Assembly: GCA_036273455.1 (NCBI GenBank)
Contig: DASUHP010000033.1
Location: 62,001 to 126,000 of the forward strand
Source of the DNA: CAIYRG01 sp036273455
GTDB lineage: Bacteria > Pseudomonadota > Alphaproteobacteria > Micropepsales > Micropepsaceae
Direction of reading: 5' to 3'
Length of the DNA: 64,000 nucleotides
Under the pieces are notes generated by a model that did not search any database, had not been told where the DNA came from, and worked only from the letters and a program-made list of their open reading frames with translations. The position numbers and the translations under genes are program-made. Within the stretch, counting starts at the first letter, position 1. The number at the start of each line of letters is the position of its first letter. Positions 63,428-64,000 of this stretch are shown piece after piece.

Positions 63428-64000
63428 CTAGCCACCTTTGTTGCGCGCGGCCTGTTCCTTTGCCGCTTCGACGATGTGTTCAGTGGTGATTCCGAAGTGT
63501 CGATAAACCTCCTTGTAAGGACCGGACGCCCCGAATGTTGTGATGCCGATGCGCGCGCCATCCGGTCCTACATAACGGTCCCAGCCAAATGGCGACGCGG
63601 CTTCAACCGACACGCGCGCGCGAACATTGGGTGGCAACACCTGATTGCGATAGGCGGGTTCCTGTTCCTCGAACAGCTCCCAACTGGGCATGCTGATGAC
63701 ACGGGCTCGTATACCATCCTTCGCCAGACGATCGCGTGCTTCGATGCAGAGCGGCACTTCACTTCCGCTCGCGATCAGTATCACATCGGGCGTGCCTTTC
63801 TCCGCATCGGCGAGAACATAGGCTCCCCGCCGCAGACCCGATGCCGGTGCATAGGTTTTGCGATCGAGAACCGGCAGTCCCTGCCGGCTGAGGCTCAATG
63901 CGGTCGGCCGTTTCGATTGCATGGCATACAGCCACGCCTCACGAACCTCATTGGCATCCGCAGGACGCATCGTGACCAGGCCCGGCATGGCGCGCAAACT
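63428..64000 (-). CDS. tkt: transketolase, C-terminal part (5' end outside window)
   Basis: The last 190 residues of transketolase. RAMPGLVTMRPADANEVREA and PTALSLSRQGLPV belong to the end of the pyrimidine domain. DVILIASGSEVPLCIEARD, RARVISMPSWELFEEQ and GITTFGASGPYKEVYRHFG are C-terminal domain blocks. The reading frame continues past the window edge. It is the first visible gene of the tkt, tal-pgi, gnd, zwf, egtB, egtD operon. Confidence 0.95.
   Translation of the reverse strand, partial: SLRAMPGLVTMRPADANEVREAWLYAMQSKRPTALSLSRQGLPVLDRKTYAPASGLRRGAYVLADAEKGTPDVILIASGSEVPLCIEARDRLAKDGIRARVISMPSWELFEEQEPAYRNQVLPPNVRARVSVEAASPFGWDRYVGPDGARIGITTFGASGPYKEVYRHFGITTEHIVEAAKEQAARNKGG

Overview
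The window looks like chromosomal DNA of a high-GC alphaproteobacterium, most likely of the Hyphomicrobiales (Bradyrhizobiaceae/Xanthobacteraceae neighbourhood). The placement is inferred from a fused transaldolase/glucose-6-phosphate isomerase inside a pentose phosphate operon, an EgtB/EgtD pair, small conserved proteins of rhizobial type, a cspA next to an rpsU paralogue, and a short palindromic repeat family (cctctccc...gggagagg). I saw no tRNA, rRNA, CRISPR array, transposase or phage gene.

Layout. 1-4.1 kb: two tandem MFS carriers (the first cut by the window edge), glucokinase and a TctC/Bug-type binding protein in one operon. 4.1-12.1 kb: an OmpR-type two-component system divergent from a complete RND efflux operon (outer membrane factor, adaptor, pump). 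12.2-14.4 kb: a secreted YncE-like beta-propeller protein and a di-heme cytochrome c. 14.4-37.5 kb: five large paralogous TonB-dependent receptors (TBDR1-5), a second YncE-like propeller, a TPR/2-oxoglutarate-Fe(II) oxygenase protein and a PiuC-type dioxygenase. All five receptors share eleven cysteines, and four have a small hairpin just before a very strong ribosome-binding site. 37.5-42.3 kb: a patch of small genes (RMF-like, CspA, S21 paralogue, a seven-repeat cysteine protein, several unknowns). It ends in a broken copy of the piuC 3' end.

42.3-55.8 kb: a catabolic cluster with a maleate isomerase/arylmalonate decarboxylase-family protein, a Tat-exported amidohydrolase, an NMT1/SsuA-type ABC importer, a 3-hydroxyisobutyrate dehydrogenase-family reductase, HyuB/HyuA, two tandem two-domain VOC enzymes, a DUF2848 protein, a cupin and a second NMT1-like protein without a signal peptide. 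The substrate is unknown; a cyclic amide/imide or an aromatic derivative is plausible. 55.8-64 kb: one tight minus-strand operon, tkt, tal-pgi, gnd, zwf, egtB, egtD, linking NADPH-producing sugar oxidation to ergothioneine synthesis.

The least expected features are relics: a decayed sixth receptor 3' end (about 25.24-25.44 kb), a decayed copy of the amidohydrolase 5' end beside it (about 25.07-25.19 kb), and the piuC relic (about 42.17-42.26 kb). They show that the receptor array and the catabolic cluster have been copied and broken up by recombination. All functional calls come from reading the sequence only; no database search was run.
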